Below are positions 35,831-46,392 of a stretch of DNA of 64,000 nucleotides, one piece after another. The notes under the pieces are model-generated. The model saw nothing but the letters and a program-made list of their open reading frames with translations. It made no database searches and had not been told where the DNA came from. The stretch spans positions 1,613,870 through 1,677,869 of the forward strand of contig NZ_MQWB01000001.1 in the NCBI RefSeq assembly GCF_002257665.1, written 5' to 3'. The DNA comes from Rubricoccus marinus (GTDB lineage: Bacteria > Bacteroidota > Rhodothermia > Rhodothermales > Rubricoccaceae). Position 1 is the first letter of the stretch, and each line of letters begins with the position of its first letter. The translations under genes and the position numbers were made by a program.

Positions 35831-37219
35831 ATGTGGCACGACAGCATTCTTGACACCATCGGCAACACGCCACTCGTGCGCCTCAACGCGCTCGCCAGCG
35901 ACCTGCCGTGCACCGTTCTCGCGAAGGTGGAGTTTTTCAACCCGGGCGCGAGTGTCAAGGACCGAATCGGTCTCGCGATGGTGGACGACGCCGAGCGCAA
36001 GGGGCTCCTCAAACCCGGCGGGACGATCATCGAGGGCACGAGCGGCAACACCGGCTTCGGCCTCGCGCTTGTCGCCATCGCCAGAGGCTACTCGTGCATC
36101 TTCACCACCACGGACAAGCAGAGCCAGGCGAAGATCGACTCGCTTCGCGCGCTCGGCGCCGAGGTCATCGTGTGCCCGACGGCCGTCGCGCCAGAGGACC
36201 CGCGCTCGTACTACTCCGTTGCGAAGCGGCTAAGCGAGGAGATCCCCAACTCGTTCTACCCCAACCAGTACGACCACCCCGCCAACGCGCAAGCGCACTA
36301 CGACTCGACGGGCCCCGAACTGTGGGAGCAGACCGAGGGCCGCATCACGCACTTTATCGCGGGCGCCGGGACAGGCGGCACGATTTCGGGCACGACGCGC
36401 TACCTGAAGGAGCAGAACCCGGCGGTCAAGAGCATCGGCGTGGACCCCTACGGCTCGGTGTACTACAAGTATTTCCACTCCGGCGGCGAGTTCGACGAGG
36501 CGGAGATCTTCCCGTACCTCACCGAAGGCGTGGGCGAGGACATCCTGGCGGGCAACATGGACTTCTCTCTGCTGGACGACTACGTGCGGGTCACGGACAA
36601 GGAGGCGATGCAGATGACGCGGCGCCTGGCGAAAGAGGAGGGCTTGTTCGTGGGGCAGTCCTGCGGCATGGCCATGGCGGGCGCGCTGGACTGGATGCGC
36701 GACCACGCCGGCGAGCTGACGCCAGAGGACGTGGTTGTGGTGCTCCTGCCGGATAACGGCTTCCGCTATCTCGCGAAAACGTTCAACGACGACTGGATGC
36801 GCCAGCACGGCTTCCTGGAAGCACCACGCGCGCTGACGGCGGGCGACGTGCTGGTCTCGCGCCCCGGCGGCGTTTTCTCGGTCTCACCCCAGGCCACGCT
36901 CGCCGATGCGGTGGAGGTCATGAACGAGCACGGCATCAGCCAGCTTCCGGTCTACGACGGCGAAACGCTTGTCGGGAGCCTGAACGAGCGCGGCATCCTC
37001 GCGCGACTCGTCGCGGACCCCGAAGCGCGCCAGGAGCGCGTCGAGGCGGTCATGGGAGAGCCCTTCCCCGTTGTGGAGGCCGACGTGAGCGTGGCCGGTC
37101 TATCGGCGCACCTGGAAAACGGTATGGGCGCCGTGCTGGTGCGCGCGACCACCTCTGGCGAGGCGCACATCCTCACGCGCTCCGACCTGATCGCCGCGCT
37201 GGCTCAGCAGACGAGCTGA
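35831..37219 (+). CDS. cystathionine beta-synthase (PLP domain plus CBS pair)
   Basis: 462 residues. The PLP domain has LDTIGNTPLVRL at the start, the Schiff-base lysine in GASVKDRIGLAMV (residue about 43), GTSGNTGFGLA for phosphate binding and GAGTGGTISGTTRYL. Residues about 340-462 form two CBS motifs (VFSVSPQATLADAVEVMNEHGISQLPV, then EPFPVVEADVSVAGLSAHL). This architecture is that of cystathionine beta-synthase, which condenses serine and homocysteine; the paralogue cysteine synthase lacks the CBS pair. No lyase partner is visible next to it. Confidence 0.93.
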   Translation: MWHDSILDTIGNTPLVRLNALASDLPCTVLAKVEFFNPGASVKDRIGLAMVDDAERKGLLKPGGTIIEGTSGNTGFGLALVAIARGYSCIFTTTDKQSQAKIDSLRALGAEVIVCPTAVAPEDPRSYYSVAKRLSEEIPNSFYPNQYDHPANAQAHYDSTGPELWEQTEGRITHFIAGAGTGGTISGTTRYLKEQNPAVKSIGVDPYGSVYYKYFHSGGEFDEAEIFPYLTEGVGEDILAGNMDFSLLDDYVRVTDKEAMQMTRRLAKEEGLFVGQSCGMAMAGALDWMRDHAGELTPEDVVVVLLPDNGFRYLAKTFNDDWMRQHGFLEAPRALTAGDVLVSRPGGVFSVSPQATLADAVEVMNEHGISQLPVYDGETLVGSLNERGILARLVADPEARQERVEAVMGEPFPVVEADVSVAGLSAHLENGMGAVLVRATTSGEAHILTRSDLIAALAQQTS

Positions 37220-37220
37220 G

Positions 37221-37268
37221 CCTCTGGCGCTAGAGGTTTATGTCGTCCCCCGCCAGAGGCCTCTGGCG
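37221..37268. repeat. two motif palindromes after the cystathionine beta-synthase gene
   Basis: An imperfect head-to-head dyad (CCTCTGGCGCTAGAGG, 37221-37236) directly after the stop, then a perfect tail-to-tail dyad (37251-37268). Both lie in the 128-base gap before the kinase gene. Confidence 0.8.
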
Positions 37269-37347
37269 GGGGATCTTTGTCTGTGGGGGCTCGGGCGAGC
37301 CGGAATCGGGTCGGAATCCGTTTCTTAAAGCGTTGCCCCTCCTGAGC

Positions 37348-39117
37348 ATGGACACCGTCTTTCAAGAATCTGGCCCCCGCACGTCCCTGGCCCTCCCGCC
37401 CCGGACGATCCTGAACGACGCCTACGAGATCGGTCGCGTCCTTGGTAAAGGCGGCTTCGGCATTACGTACGCAGCGCTGGACACGCACCTCCAGGTGCCG
37501 GTCGCGATCAAGGAGTTCCTTCCGGCGCAGGTGGCGGGGCGCGGGACGGACCGCTCGACGGTGCAGCCGCACGGCGGCAACGAGAGCGACGTGTTCGAGC
37601 ACGGGCTGAGCGCGTTTCTCGCCGAGGCGCAGACGCTCGCGCAGTTCAATCACCCGAACATCGTGCAGGTGCGGGCCTTTTTCCGGCAGAACGGGACGGG
37701 CTACCTGGTGATGCCGTTTTACGAGGGCAAAACGCTCGACGCTGTCCTTAACGACCACGAAGGGCCGATGCCGTGCTCCGAAGCGCTCGCTCTTGTCGAG
37801 CCGGTCATGAACGGTCTGGAGGCGGTCCACGCGCGGAACATCCTCCACCGCGATATCAAGCCGCAGAACGTCTACCTCACCGACTCCGGCGAGACCATCC
37901 TGCTGGACTTCGGCGCGGCACGGATCGCGTTCGGACAAGAAAGCCAGAGCCTCTCGGCCGTTCTCACACCGGGCTACGCGCCGTTCGAGCAGTACTCGCG
38001 CCGCGGCCACCAGGGCCCGTGGACCGACGTGTACGCCACCGCGGCCATGCTCTACCGCATGGTCACCGGCGACAAGCCGCCAGAGGCCACCGACCGCCTT
38101 GCCGGGGAGCCTCTGGCGCCGATCCACCTCAAAAACCCCTCGGCCACGCCCTCCTTCGCCAACGCCGTTTCGACGGCGCTCGCGACGATGCCCAAAGACC
38201 GTCCGCAGACCATCGCGGATTTCCGCGCGCAACTCGCCGGAGCGGGCGAGACCGTGGTGATCCAGGATGAGACGATCGTCGCCGACGAGACGATTGTGGA
38301 CGACCACACCATCCTGGACCGATCCGCCTCTGGCGGAGGATCTCGCCAGAGGCCCGAGACCGTTCTCGTCCTCCGCGCAGCCGAGGCGTGCCGCTACAAG
38401 CTGGACGGCGGCGAGATCATGACGCTTGCGAAAGGGGAGGAGCGGGTGGTCCCCGTCACCCCTGGCGAGCACGCGATTGCCGCGGCTTTCGGCGACGAGC
38501 GTCACCGGACCTCGATGCGCGTCGCCAGAGGCGAACGGCGCGTGGTGCCGCTGGCGGCGCCGAGCGGGGGGCGAAAGACGCGAGGTGCCGCGCGAGGAAA
38601 AGCGGCTTGCCGGCCTGTGGCCAAAAGCGGCCGCGGATGGGTCTGGTTTTTGGGAGGAGCCGCCGCGCTGTTCGGTCTGCTGATCCTGGTCGCCGTTGTG
38701 GATGCGTTGGGCGACGCGGACCCCACAGCCCCCGGAGGCACCGCGGTTGAAGCCATTGCCTCTGGCGAGGCGCTCCAGTTCGCTGGCCTGGGCCAGGCGA
38801 CGACAACGAGCGGGTTCCTCGGCGCGGGAGACGGGACGCTGCCCACGGGCGAGTTCGCGGACCTGTACACGGTCGAAGCCGTCGAGGCCAACTACCTATA
38901 CGCCGAGCTGACTTCCGCCGACTTCGACACGTTTCTCATTCTGAACGGCCCCGACGGGAGCAGCATCATCCAGAACGACGACTTCAACGGCGATACGTCG
39001 GTTTCGTACTTCGATGTCGAACTGCCCACGCCCGGCGTGTACCAGCTCTTCGTCACGAGCCACCTGCCTGGGGAGGCCGGCTCGTACACGCTTACCGTGA
39101 CGCCAGACCAGCTCTAG
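37348..39117 (+). CDS. Ser/Thr protein kinase with membrane helix and C-terminal PPC-like domain
   Basis: 589 residues from ATG 37348; upstream in-frame sequence is not kinase-like. Kinase domain at about 28-295: glycine loop VLGKGGFGITY, ATP lysine in VAIKEFLP, catalytic HRDIKPQN, DFGAAR and GYAPFEQYS. A linker of about 130 residues contains a beta-rich segment of PEGA-like character (CRYKLDGGEIMTLAKGEE...). One membrane helix (WVWFLGGAAALFGLLILVAVV, about 430-450) leads to an extracytoplasmic domain of about 120 residues with the strands YTVEAVEANYLYAEL, DTFLILNGPDGSSI and YQLFVTSHLPGEAGSYTL, resembling bacterial pre-peptidase C-terminal domains. It likely phosphorylates targets recognised by the FHA proteins encoded at 40834-43805. 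Confidence 0.9.
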   Translation: MDTVFQESGPRTSLALPPRTILNDAYEIGRVLGKGGFGITYAALDTHLQVPVAIKEFLPAQVAGRGTDRSTVQPHGGNESDVFEHGLSAFLAEAQTLAQFNHPNIVQVRAFFRQNGTGYLVMPFYEGKTLDAVLNDHEGPMPCSEALALVEPVMNGLEAVHARNILHRDIKPQNVYLTDSGETILLDFGAARIAFGQESQSLSAVLTPGYAPFEQYSRRGHQGPWTDVYATAAMLYRMVTGDKPPEATDRLAGEPLAPIHLKNPSATPSFANAVSTALATMPKDRPQTIADFRAQLAGAGETVVIQDETIVADETIVDDHTILDRSASGGGSRQRPETVLVLRAAEACRYKLDGGEIMTLAKGEERVVPVTPGEHAIAAAFGDERHRTSMRVARGERRVVPLAAPSGGRKTRGAARGKAACRPVAKSGRGWVWFLGGAAALFGLLILVAVVDALGDADPTAPGGTAVEAIASGEALQFAGLGQATTTSGFLGAGDGTLPTGEFADLYTVEAVEANYLYAELTSADFDTFLILNGPDGSSIIQNDDFNGDTSVSYFDVELPTPGVYQLFVTSHLPGEAGSYTLTVTPDQL

Positions 39118-39119
39118 CG

Positions 39120-39164
39120 CCAGCGGCTCACACACCAGCGGCCCACGCACCAGCGGCTCACGCG
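39120..39164. repeat. three 15 bp tandem repeats related to the dispersed motif
   Basis: Units CCAGCGGCTCACACA, CCAGCGGCCCACGCA and CCAGCGGCTCACGCG follow each other exactly; the fourth position begins CCAGAGGCC, a standard motif pair (39163-39180). They span the end of the antiporter gene and the short gap after the kinase stop. Confidence 0.8.
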
Positions 39165-40330
39165 CCAGAGGCCTCTGGCGAGGCGGGAGCGATCCAACCC
39201 TGGCCCCATTGGAGGAGGATCGGGACCGGGAGCGTCGCTGCGAACGTGGTGATCACGAGGGCGGTAAACAGGTCGGCAGTGATGACGCCGCCTGCCAGCG
39301 CTGCGCCCGCGAGGATCACGTCGATGCCGCCGCGGCCGTTCATGCCCATGCCGAGCACGGCCCCCTCGCGCCACGACGCCCGCGTCGGCAACAGGCCGAT
39401 CACGCCCGCGAGGATCTTGCCACCCACGCCCGCTGCCACGATGGCGACGACCAACACGGGCTCCCGCACGATCACACCGAGGTCTGCTGCGAACCCCGCG
39501 GCGAAAAAGAACACTGGCGTCAGCACCCCGAGGCCAACATCTCGGACTGAACGCGCCGCCGGCTCGAACTGCTCGTCGAGCACCTCTGGCGTAATGAACA
39601 GGCCCGCGAGGAACGCCCCCGGCACGAACGTCAGTCCCGCCGCGCCGGACGCGGCGCCAAACCCGACCGCCACCAGCACGGCAAACGAAGCGCCGCCCGG
39701 CGCGCGCAAGAGGCCGATCCGCGCGAGGAACGCGCCCAGACGTGGCAGCACCCACAGCCCCGCAATGGCAGCGCCCAGGAGAAAGCCCGCGGCTTTGAGC
39801 ACGACCGTCGCCAGAGGCTCCCCGCCGCCGCCCACCGCGCCGTTGACCACCGCAAACGTGACGAGCACCAGGATGACCTCCAGCAGCGACACGCACAGCA
39901 ACCGTTGTCCTAAGCCCGATCCCAGCATGTCGAGATCGAGGAGCACGCGCGAGACCGTCGCGAGCGCCGTCACGCTCAGGATGACACCGACCATGAGCCC
40001 GGCCTCTGGCGTTCCGCCGAGCACGGTCACGACGAAGTAGCCCAGGGCCATCGGAAGGGCGAGGCCTGCGAGAGCCGGGAGCAGCGCGCTTGCGGCGTGA
40101 CGAGCGATGTCGCGCGGGTCTGCGCGAATCCCGGCCAGGAGCATCAGGAGCACCACGCCCAGGGTCGCGAGAACCGTCAGCGCCTCGCTCGGACCGACCC
40201 AGCCCAGAACGGGCGGCCCGAAGACGACGCCAGCGGCCAATTCGCCGAGAACGGGTGGATAGCCCGCCCGTCCCGCGAGGGCGCCCGCGAGCCACGCTAG
40301 AAGAAGGACGAGCGCGAGGTCGGCCAGCAT
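39158..40330 (-). CDS. cation:proton antiporter, CPA2/Kef type
   Basis: 390 residues with about twelve hydrophobic helices. Family patterns include GYPPVLGELAAGVVFGPPVLG at residues 27-47, SVTALATVSRVLLDLDML in the middle and NGRGGIDVILAGAALAGGVI near the end. No C-terminal Rck/TrkA domain is attached. It should exchange Na+ or K+ for protons at the inner membrane. Its ATG follows directly on the stop of the upstream gene with no gap, so the two form one unit. The final residues PASPEASGA are encoded by a motif pair. Confidence 0.88.
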   Translation of the reverse strand: MLADLALVLLLAWLAGALAGRAGYPPVLGELAAGVVFGPPVLGWVGPSEALTVLATLGVVLLMLLAGIRADPRDIARHAASALLPALAGLALPMALGYFVVTVLGGTPEAGLMVGVILSVTALATVSRVLLDLDMLGSGLGQRLLCVSLLEVILVLVTFAVVNGAVGGGGEPLATVVLKAAGFLLGAAIAGLWVLPRLGAFLARIGLLRAPGGASFAVLVAVGFGAASGAAGLTFVPGAFLAGLFITPEVLDEQFEPAARSVRDVGLGVLTPVFFFAAGFAADLGVIVREPVLVVAIVAAGVGGKILAGVIGLLPTRASWREGAVLGMGMNGRGGIDVILAGAALAGGVITADLFTALVITTFAATLPVPILLQWGQGWIAPASPEASGA

Positions 40331-40783
40331 CTACTCGCGCGTGGCCGGGTGCCGGCCCAACTGGCCGCCGCGGAACCGCCACTGCGGAAAGAGGATGCGC
40401 ATCGGGCCCTGCGTCATCAAGAACGTCGCGATCCAGACCGCGCTGTAGTGAACCCAGAACATCCAGGCCGGAAGCGACTCCGGGACGCCGGGAACGAGGT
40501 CGGTCTTGATCAGGAGGAAGAGGAACACGCCCTCGATGATCCCCGCGAACAGTTGATAGGCCGGCGGCCAGTCGCTGTCCCACCGCCGGTGTTGAACGAC
40601 GTTGTACAGCGCGTCCCAGCCGATCCCGAGAACGCCCACCCAGAACAGGACGACGAACGGCGTCACGAACCCATCGAACACGATCGTTTCAAACCATGAC
40701 CCGAAGAAAACGGAGAGCAGCACGCCTACCGTCAGGAGAAGCCAGATACGGGTTTGCCAGCGGCCGAGAAGAGTGGGAGTCAT
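40331..40783 (-). CDS. four-helix membrane protein of unknown function
   Basis: 150 residues starting MTPTLLGRWQ at 40783. Four hydrophobic segments: about 12-30, 36-58, 76-96 and 105-124, with a conserved-looking WDALYNVVQHRRWDSDWPP loop. I do not recognise the family. Zero spacing to the antiporter gene downstream points to a shared function, perhaps as an accessory subunit; that is inference. It may also be the tail of the phospho-signalling operon, 50 bases beyond the FHA-oxidoreductase gene. Confidence 0.65.
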   Translation of the reverse strand: MTPTLLGRWQTRIWLLLTVGVLLSVFFGSWFETIVFDGFVTPFVVLFWVGVLGIGWDALYNVVQHRRWDSDWPPAYQLFAGIIEGVFLFLLIKTDLVPGVPESLPAWMFWVHYSAVWIATFLMTQGPMRILFPQWRFRGGQLGRHPATRE

Positions 40784-40816
40784 AGCGGGGGCGCCTCTTG
40801 CGGCGGACACACGGCG

Positions 40817-40832
40817 CCTCTGGCGCCAGAGG
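40817..40832. repeat. dispersed-motif palindrome after the FHA-oxidoreductase gene
   Basis: CCTCTGGCGCCAGAGG ends one base from the FHA-oxidoreductase stop codon (40834). Confidence 0.85.
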
Positions 40833-40833
40833 C

Positions 40834-43362
40834 TCAGGCGTGTTGACGGGGGCGAGCGCGCCGGGGCGACGGCGTGGAGGGGGAGCGGCGCCCGTCTGGG
40901 GACTGGCCTCGCGCCCAGCGCACCCACTGCCCGAACGAGCGCGTTGAGTTGAGGTGGCGGAGGCGCGGCGCGCGGAGGCGCTCCAGCGCGTCGATGGAGC
41001 GCTGGGCGGAATACTGGAGCCCGAGAAAGCTGTCCACAGGCGCGTACGGGCCGCCAAGGGTCGCGACGCCAGCGGCGTACATCCGGCCCCCGCTTCGCTC
41101 GCCTCTGGCGCCAGAGGCCGTGTTCCGCATCCCGCGGATCTCGAAGTCCGGCGCCACGTCCAGACGGCCCTGCACGTTGCGGCCCAGTCCATGGTGCTCC
41201 ACCAAGTCGCGCAAGAGGGGATGGCTGTCGATCGTGGAGACCAGGCCCGTGCAGTCCAGGATGAAGTCGGCGTCGAGCTGCGCTTCGTCGCGGATCGTTT
41301 TCTGCCCGACGACGACCGTGCGGACCTTCCCGTCTGCCGTGGGCTCAACGTGGTCCACGACGCCCTCGCGGATCTGGTACCAGCCCTCATCGAGGCCTTG
41401 GACCACCATGTCACGCCAGTCCTCGCGGTCGGCAGTTGTTGTCCCGCCCCATGCCTTGAGCAGTTCGGCCCGCTCGGCCGTCCCGGATTCCTCCAGCAGG
41501 AACCGGAGATCTCCGCCCCAACACGCCTTGGGCCAGTTAAAGGGTTGGAACTCCCAGTTGTTGGCCGTCTCACGACGCGCGCCTCGGTAGCTGTTGCCTC
41601 TGGCGACGATGGAACGTGTGAGGTGCAGGACGTTGATCTTGACCTTCTTGTCGCGCCGTAGCTCCCAGAGCGTCTGGATGATACGAGAGGCCACGATGCC
41701 CCAACCGCGCAGGACTACGGTGCCCCCGTCTCGCGCGAGCTTCTGATAGACCTGCTCGTGCTCCTCGTAGGCGTTGACCACGCGCTTCGTATCGCCGGTC
41801 TCTTGCCGGTACGTCTGCAGGTCCGGCAGCAGCCGGATGCCGGGGTAGCCCACGGCGACGTGGACGTATCGCGCGAGGGCGTACCGCTCGCGGTTCGGGT
41901 CATTCGTCGGGACGGTATACGCGATGGCGTAGCGCCCGTCGTCGGTTTTGCGGATGGCGCGAACGCGGGCCGGGTAGCGCATTTCGTCCCACCCGATCCG
42001 CTCCGCCTCCACGTCGATGGAGGCGAACACGTCGCCAGAGCGCGGGGTGTAGGTCGTCGCGAAGGTGGGCTCGTTGAAGATCTTCCAGACGGCTCGTCCG
42101 GCGGTCGTGAGGTCGCCTTTGAACGTCTCTTTCCACGCCTCGCGAACGGCGTAGCCAGGCCAGCCCCAGATGCAGTCCGGGCACGAGCCGGAGTCCGAGC
42201 GCAGGCGTTCATGGTCCGGGATCTGCGACTGGATGCACAGCCGCTCGTACCGGCTGTGCGGCTTCTCCTCCAGACCCAGGACCGCGATCTGCCCTCTGGC
42301 GACGCCGCCGATGCGGAGCATGTCCACCCACACAAAGCTTCCCAAGCCCCCGCCGACGGCGACGTAGTCGGCCTCGAGGATCGGGCGCCCGTCGCGCGTG
42401 ATCGCGTCGACCGAGACCGTCGGGGCGTCGAACAACGGTGGCGGGAAGTCCCGCGCGATGATGAGCGGCTCCTCGTCGAACACGATCGACGCCTCCTCAT
42501 CAAACGAGGTCTCCTCGCGAGGGTCTCCCTCGTCGCCAGAGGCCCGGGCCTCTGGCGCTGGGGAGCGAAGAGATGGAGGAACCGTTTGCTCGGGAGACGA
42601 CTCGGGTGGCGGCGTCAGCGAAGGCGGCGCGACTTCGTCCGCCACGACGGGCTGCGCGCGCTCCGAACCGCCATCGGGCTCGGCTGCGACGCCCTCCAGC
42701 GACAGGCGAAGCACGTACGGACGGATCTCGATCTCGCCAGAGGCGCCCAGGTCCACCCGGTCGATCCGCTCTGTTTCGCCAGATCGGTAGGTGCCGTTGG
42801 ACGATCCTTCGTCCTGGACGACAATGGCGAAGTCTCCGGCGCCGGCTTGCAAGTGAACCGTCGCGTGGCGGCGGCTGACGCGGCCGTCTTCGAGCTGGAT
42901 CTCGGCGTCGTCCCGCGACCCGATCGCCGCTGGCGGGCGGACACGCGCCTCGCCGGTCGCACCGTTCTCCACGTTTCGCCATGCCACCACAATGTGCGGA
43001 CGGGCAGCTACAACGGGTTGTGCAGCGATGCGAACCGTCGCGTTCGGGTCCACGCGCACGGTTTCGACGCTCGCGGCCTCTGGCGCCAGAGGCGCGGCGA
43101 TAAACGAGACGTGGCCCAGGCGGAAGCGGCCAGAACTGTCCAAGGACTCGCTCTCGATCCGAGCGTCGCCGACGAACGTGCCGTTCGCGCTGTTCAGGTC
43201 CGTAAGCGTCAACACGCCAGAGGCTTCGCTGAGCTCTGCGTGGCGGCGCGAGAGCTGCGGGTCGCTGATCTCGAGGTCGCCCTCTCGGCCGATGACGACC
43301 GGCACGCTGCCCGTCCATTCGCCGTCGCCTTCGGGGCCGGTCCAGGTAATCGTTACGGTCAT
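40834..43362 (-). CDS. tandem FHA domains fused to a FAD/NAD(P)-binding oxidoreductase-like protein
   Basis: 842 residues starting MTVTITWTG at 43362, two bases after the upstream stop. FHA 1 at about 5-88 (VVIGREGDLEISDPQLSRRHAEL then LNSANGTFV); FHA 2 at about 120-215 (AIGSRDDAEIQLEDGRVSRRHATV then EGSSNGTYR). Both keep the Arg, Ser-Arg-Arg-His and Asn-Gly residues that bind phosphothreonine. A Pro/Glu-rich linker follows, then from about 315 a two-Rossmann oxidoreductase: DYVAVGGGLGSFVW, a second dinucleotide site VVLRGWGIVASR, and the C-terminal FILDCTGLVST and MYAAGVATLGGP strands. The C-terminus is basic and disordered. The fusion suggests a redox or amine-modifying enzyme recruited to phosphorylated partners; its substrate is unknown. 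Confidence 0.85.
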   Translation of the reverse strand: MTVTITWTGPEGDGEWTGSVPVVIGREGDLEISDPQLSRRHAELSEASGVLTLTDLNSANGTFVGDARIESESLDSSGRFRLGHVSFIAAPLAPEAASVETVRVDPNATVRIAAQPVVAARPHIVVAWRNVENGATGEARVRPPAAIGSRDDAEIQLEDGRVSRRHATVHLQAGAGDFAIVVQDEGSSNGTYRSGETERIDRVDLGASGEIEIRPYVLRLSLEGVAAEPDGGSERAQPVVADEVAPPSLTPPPESSPEQTVPPSLRSPAPEARASGDEGDPREETSFDEEASIVFDEEPLIIARDFPPPLFDAPTVSVDAITRDGRPILEADYVAVGGGLGSFVWVDMLRIGGVARGQIAVLGLEEKPHSRYERLCIQSQIPDHERLRSDSGSCPDCIWGWPGYAVREAWKETFKGDLTTAGRAVWKIFNEPTFATTYTPRSGDVFASIDVEAERIGWDEMRYPARVRAIRKTDDGRYAIAYTVPTNDPNRERYALARYVHVAVGYPGIRLLPDLQTYRQETGDTKRVVNAYEEHEQVYQKLARDGGTVVLRGWGIVASRIIQTLWELRRDKKVKINVLHLTRSIVARGNSYRGARRETANNWEFQPFNWPKACWGGDLRFLLEESGTAERAELLKAWGGTTTADREDWRDMVVQGLDEGWYQIREGVVDHVEPTADGKVRTVVVGQKTIRDEAQLDADFILDCTGLVSTIDSHPLLRDLVEHHGLGRNVQGRLDVAPDFEIRGMRNTASGARGERSGGRMYAAGVATLGGPYAPVDSFLGLQYSAQRSIDALERLRAPRLRHLNSTRSFGQWVRWARGQSPDGRRSPSTPSPRRARPRQHA

Positions 43363-43364
43363 GC

Positions 43365-43805
43365 TCACTCTTGGATAAAGACGGTTTCGGCACTCGCCAG
43401 CGCGAAGCCGCAGTGGACGCACATCCCTTCCGGCGCGTAGTCCTGCACGCGGTTGCAGTTGTGGCACCTCAGCTTTCGAGGGCCCGCCGTCGCTCTATGG
43501 TAGACGGCCTCGATCTCCGACGCGCCGATCCGAATTCGGTCCGTCGCCGCTAGCCGCGCGGTTTCTCCCTGACGAAGCTTTCCCGCGTGAGAGTCCACCC
43601 GCGCGCCGTTTTGGCCGATCACGCGGATGCTCGGAGCGCCGCCGTCCCAGATAATCTCCGCGTGGCGGCGGTGAACCGTCCGGTCGTCTGCTGGGAGCGA
43701 CACGTCGCAGGCCGGGTCGCGCCCGATCACGGCCGATTGCCCTTGCGCGAAGGCGCGCTCGTGGTGGTGTGAACGGTGGCTCCAGCGGAGGGTGAGCGTT
43801 TGCAT
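43365..43805 (-). CDS. FHA domain protein with C-terminal zinc ribbon
   Basis: 146 residues; the ATG at 43805 shares a base with the PP2C stop (TGATG). FHA domain at about 10-95 (AVIGRDPACDVSLPADDRTVHRRHAEI, then IGQNGARVDS), with Arg, His-Arg-Arg-His and Asn-Gly positions intact or close. The last 45 residues hold C-H-N-C and C-V-H-C knuckles, a four-cysteine zinc ribbon. It probably reads phosphothreonine marks placed by the Ser/Thr kinase and removed by the PP2C phosphatase, both encoded within 7 kb. Confidence 0.85.
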   Translation of the reverse strand: MQTLTLRWSHRSHHHERAFAQGQSAVIGRDPACDVSLPADDRTVHRRHAEIIWDGGAPSIRVIGQNGARVDSHAGKLRQGETARLAATDRIRIGASEIEAVYHRATAGPRKLRCHNCNRVQDYAPEGMCVHCGFALASAETVFIQE

Positions 43806-44533
43806 CAGGTCGCCCAGGTGGCGAGAGCGGAGTAGTTGTCGTGGCGCCCGTCTGCGCGGGCCGTGAGGCGTGCCTCCATGGCCGAAAGCCACGCCTCTGG
43901 CGACGAGGCTGCCGCGAGATCGGCTTCCATCTCCTCCTCCTCGACGAGCTCCCAGAACCCATCGGAGCACAGGAGGAGGGCGTCGCCGGACTGGACGCCA
44001 GAGGCCTCGGCGATGGTGGCGCGCGGCGCGCTGTTGCCGCCGACGGCCTGGAGCAGCCGGTTGCGGTCCGGGTGCCCGCGCACGTCCGCCGGGCCGATCT
44101 CGCCCGCTTCCACGAGAGCCTGAGGAACGCTGTGGTCCGTGGTGCGCCCGGCGATGCGGCCCTCACGGAAGTGGTAAAGGCGTGAGTCCCCGACGTGCCC
44201 CCACCGTACCTGCTGGCCTCTGGCGACGGCGACGACCAGCGTGGTGCGCATCGAGTCCAGCGACGGCGACCCTTCCTGCAACGTGCGGACAACCGATTGC
44301 GCGCGGTTGATGCACCGCTGAACGGTCTCGGCGTCGGTCCCCGGCCGGTTCTCGAACGCGGTCAGCGCGCCTTCTACGGCGGCTTCGCTCGCCACCTCGC
44401 CAGAGGCGTGGCCGCCGAGGCCGTCTGCCAATACCCAGCACGTCGCCCCGTCCGCTTCGCGCCACCCCGCGCAGTCCTGGTTGGTGGCGCGGCCTCCAGC
44501 GTGGGAGAGCGGGGGAGCGGTCTGGAAGGGCAT
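43805..44533 (-). CDS. PP2C-family protein phosphatase
   Basis: 242 residues from ATG 44533, where the conserved N-terminus (SHAGGRATNQDCAGW) begins; the ATG at 44569 is less likely. Metal-dependent phosphatase motifs: WVLADGLGGHASGEVAS, MRTTLVVAV, WGHVGDSRLYHFR, LLCSDGFWELV and HDNYSALATW. The first Asp of the motif N-Q-D and the DGLGGH Asp would bind two Mn2+ or Mg2+. It should reverse Ser/Thr phosphorylation. It heads the FHA operon and so points to the kinase/phosphatase/FHA logic common in bacterial phospho-signalling. Confidence 0.92.
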   Translation of the reverse strand: MPFQTAPPLSHAGGRATNQDCAGWREADGATCWVLADGLGGHASGEVASEAAVEGALTAFENRPGTDAETVQRCINRAQSVVRTLQEGSPSLDSMRTTLVVAVARGQQVRWGHVGDSRLYHFREGRIAGRTTDHSVPQALVEAGEIGPADVRGHPDRNRLLQAVGGNSAPRATIAEASGVQSGDALLLCSDGFWELVEEEEMEADLAAASSPEAWLSAMEARLTARADGRHDNYSALATWAT

Positions 44534-44661
44534 CGGCGTCGCGAGGGCTCGCACGAGGATAGCGAGCACGTTGGGATTTCCTCTGCCCTCTCCATCGTGG
44601 AAGCGCTCGGAAGCGGCTCACGCGCCAGCGGTTTTTCTCGCTCTGGCGCCAGAGGCAGCAC

Positions 44662-44695
44662 AAAAAACGGGCGGCCCTCCGAAGAGAGCCGCCCG
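44662..44695 (-). terminator. Rho-independent terminator of groESL
   Basis: Minus-strand hairpin of 7-8 bp (CGGGCGGC with GCCGCCCG) followed by a T-run of six. It lies 54 bases beyond the groEL stop. Confidence 0.88.
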
Positions 44696-44748
44696 AATCG
44701 GCCTCTTGCGAGGCCGTGGCGCGAGCGCCAGAGGCTAAAAGCCTGAGC

Positions 44749-46392
<1,644 letters not shown>

